A stretch of DNA of 34,570 bases, taken from Gemmatimonadota bacterium (GTDB taxonomy: Bacteria; Gemmatimonadota; Gemmatimonadetes; Longimicrobiales; Gaopeijiaceae). The stretch's first letter is position 1. Every line of letters starts with the position of its first letter. Where the stretch lies: NCBI GenBank assembly GCA_022571515.1, contig JACZXQ010000031.1, positions 1 through 34,570 of the forward strand. Reading direction: 5' to 3'. Positions 33,776 through 34,570 of the stretch are shown piece by piece. Both the position numbers and the translations under genes were made by a program. The notes under the pieces were generated by a model, which worked only from the letters and a program-made list of their open reading frames with translations, was not told the DNA's origin and searched no databases.

Positions 33776-33859
33776 AATGCCGAGTCTCGGATTATGCCGA
33801 GTAGACCACTCAGATTGAGGAAGATGCTGGATCCTGGTGCTTATGGACTCGGCATAATC
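33776..33859. repeat. Terminal repeats of an inserted element
   Basis: GATTATGCCGAGT at 33790-33802 and its perfect reverse complement ACTCGGCATAATC at 33847-33859 form a 13-bp inverted repeat. A third, imperfect copy, AATGCCGAGT, begins at 33776, exactly where the resident integrase reading stops. The arrangement fits the end of a mobile element with recombinase-binding sites. Only this end is in the window. Confidence 0.65.
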
Positions 33860-34570
33860 AGAGGCTGTCCAAGAACGCGAGGAGTTGATCGTTGGGGCGG
33901 TATCGCCCGGGATTGGTGCCGAGAGGCGTGGTGCGGGCCAGCGCCTGCTCCTTCAGGCGCATGTCGGCGTGGAGGTAGATCTGGGTTGTTTCGAGGGACT
34001 CGTGGCCGAGCCAGAGGGCGATCACGGAGCGATCGACGCCGTGGTGGAGCAGCTCCATGGCGGCGGTGTGACGGAGCACGTGCGGCGTGACTCGTTTGCG
34101 GTCGAGAGACGGGCAGTGCTGCTGGGCGGTAGCGGTGTGCTTGGCGACGAGCCACTCGACCGCGTCGCGGCTCAGGGCTCCGCCTCGGATGCTGGGAAAG
34201 ACCCGATCTTCAGGTTGGGCACGTTGCCACTGAAGCCAGGCACGGAGCAGGGTCTGGGCGTCCCGACGTAGAGGCGTCGAACGATGTTTCCTGCCTTTTC
34301 CTTCGCAGCGCAGATGTGCACCGTTGCCGAGAGCGATGTCCTTCCAGTGTAGGCCGATGAGCTCAGAGACTCTGAGCCCGGTCTGGACAGCGACCAACAG
34401 CAGGGTCCGGTCTCGACGCCCGGTCCAGGTCGATGGATCGGGAGCGGTGAGCAAGGCCTGGATCTCCTCTCGGTTGAGGAACTCGATGGGCCTCTTTTCG
34501 AAGCGCTTGCTGGGCACCGCCAGGACGCGCTGACAGACGAGAGCGTATGCGGGTTCCGTCAAGGCCACGT
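33858..34570 (-). CDS. Tyrosine recombinase of a mobile element (5' end beyond the window)
   Basis: At least 236 residues of a phage-integrase-type recombinase run off the right edge, so the N-terminal DNA-binding domain is mostly missing from view. The catalytic set is complete: Arg in TGLRVSELIGLHW, Lys in GKGRKHRSTPL, His-x-x-Arg in TPHVLRHTAA, His in LGHESLETTQ, and the tyrosine in QIYLHADM. The C-terminus GRYRPNDQLLAFLDSL is typical of small transposon-type recombinases, including those that occur as several recombinase genes in a row. Its stop codon lies inside the inverted repeat at the element end. It is probably the active enzyme of the element that broke the neighbouring integrase gene. 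Confidence 0.85.
   Translation of the reverse strand, partial: VALTEPAYALVCQRVLAVPSKRFEKRPIEFLNREEIQALLTAPDPSTWTGRRDRTLLLVAVQTGLRVSELIGLHWKDIALGNGAHLRCEGKGRKHRSTPLRRDAQTLLRAWLQWQRAQPEDRVFPSIRGGALSRDAVEWLVAKHTATAQQHCPSLDRKRVTPHVLRHTAAMELLHHGVDRSVIALWLGHESLETTQIYLHADMRLKEQALARTTPLGTNPGRYRPNDQLLAFLDSL

Noticed and set aside
33776-34090. Fusion extension at the C-terminus of the plus-strand integrase
   Set aside because: After the HMLRH codons the text is Arg/Gly-rich and antisense to another recombinase gene; it is read-through, not a domain.
1-34570. CRISPR array or rRNA genes
   Set aside because: I saw no regularly spaced repeats of 25-40 bases and no rRNA-like sequence.

Overview
The window is high-GC bacterial chromosome. 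It has short leaders, many 1-14 nt start/stop overlaps, several exported or outer-membrane proteins (Tat substrate, porin, C-terminal-Phe beta-barrel, TlpA-type thioredoxin) and a membrane-tethered Ser/Thr kinase. Together with the error-prone DnaE2/ImuB pair and a secreted gamma-glutamyltransferase, this points to a Gram-negative, diderm, soil- or marine-type lineage. The kinase N-terminus and the small holin-like protein remind me most of Gemmatimonadota. That is an inference from protein style; no rRNA is present to settle it.

Layout. (1) 0.1-6.8 kb: a sugar and metabolite block with a class V aminotransferase, a Tat-exported Gfo/Idh/MocA oxidoreductase, a GHMP galactokinase with a GALK2-like (GalNAc-kinase-like) signature, a sodium:solute symporter and a sugar nucleotidyltransferase. 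Import, phosphorylation and nucleotidyl transfer would form a salvage route for a galactose-like sugar. (2) 6.9-9.8 kb: tRNA-Leu(CAA), a membrane Ser/Thr kinase, a small exported beta-rich protein and a decayed zinc alcohol dehydrogenase. (3) 10.0-14.2 kb: a translationally coupled run of citrate synthase, metallo-beta-lactamase-fold hydrolase and M1 metallopeptidase. (4) 14.2-17.8 kb: dnaE2 with an unusual repeat-rich promoter. (5) 17.8-23.0 kb: a holin-like protein, TlpA-like thioredoxin, porin, TorD-like chaperone, four-cluster ferredoxin subunit, and broken molybdopterin oxidoreductase and NrfD genes joined by a deletion scar. (6) 23.3-28.3 kb: polyphosphate kinase, gamma-glutamyltransferase, VTT/DedA-like membrane protein. 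(7) 28.3-30.7 kb: an operon imuB - DUF6504-like - recX, each pair joined by an ATGA overlap. (8) 30.8-33.0 kb: a RHH/RelE-type toxin-antitoxin pair with a probably leaderless promoter, and a secreted serine hydrolase. (9) 33.1 kb to the end: a tyrosine recombinase gene cut off right after its HxxRH motif by another tyrosine-recombinase element bordered by 13-bp inverted repeats.

The most interesting signal is that dnaE2 and the imuB operon, 13 kb apart, share a nearly identical direct-repeat element (TTCGG-N6-TTCGG, half-sites 11 bp apart, same orientation to the gene) lying on their predicted promoters. I see this element at no other gene here. The best explanation is a lineage-specific SOS-type operator controlling a split translesion mutasome that also carries recX and a DUF6504-like protein. 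A second theme is gene decay: the alcohol dehydrogenase remnant, NrfD, the molybdopterin subunit and the integrase all show internal deletions, frameshifts or truncations.

The longest gene-free stretches (under 300 bases) are 1244-1478, 9824-10033 and 23027-23316. Apart from ribosome binding sites and probable promoters I see nothing in them.
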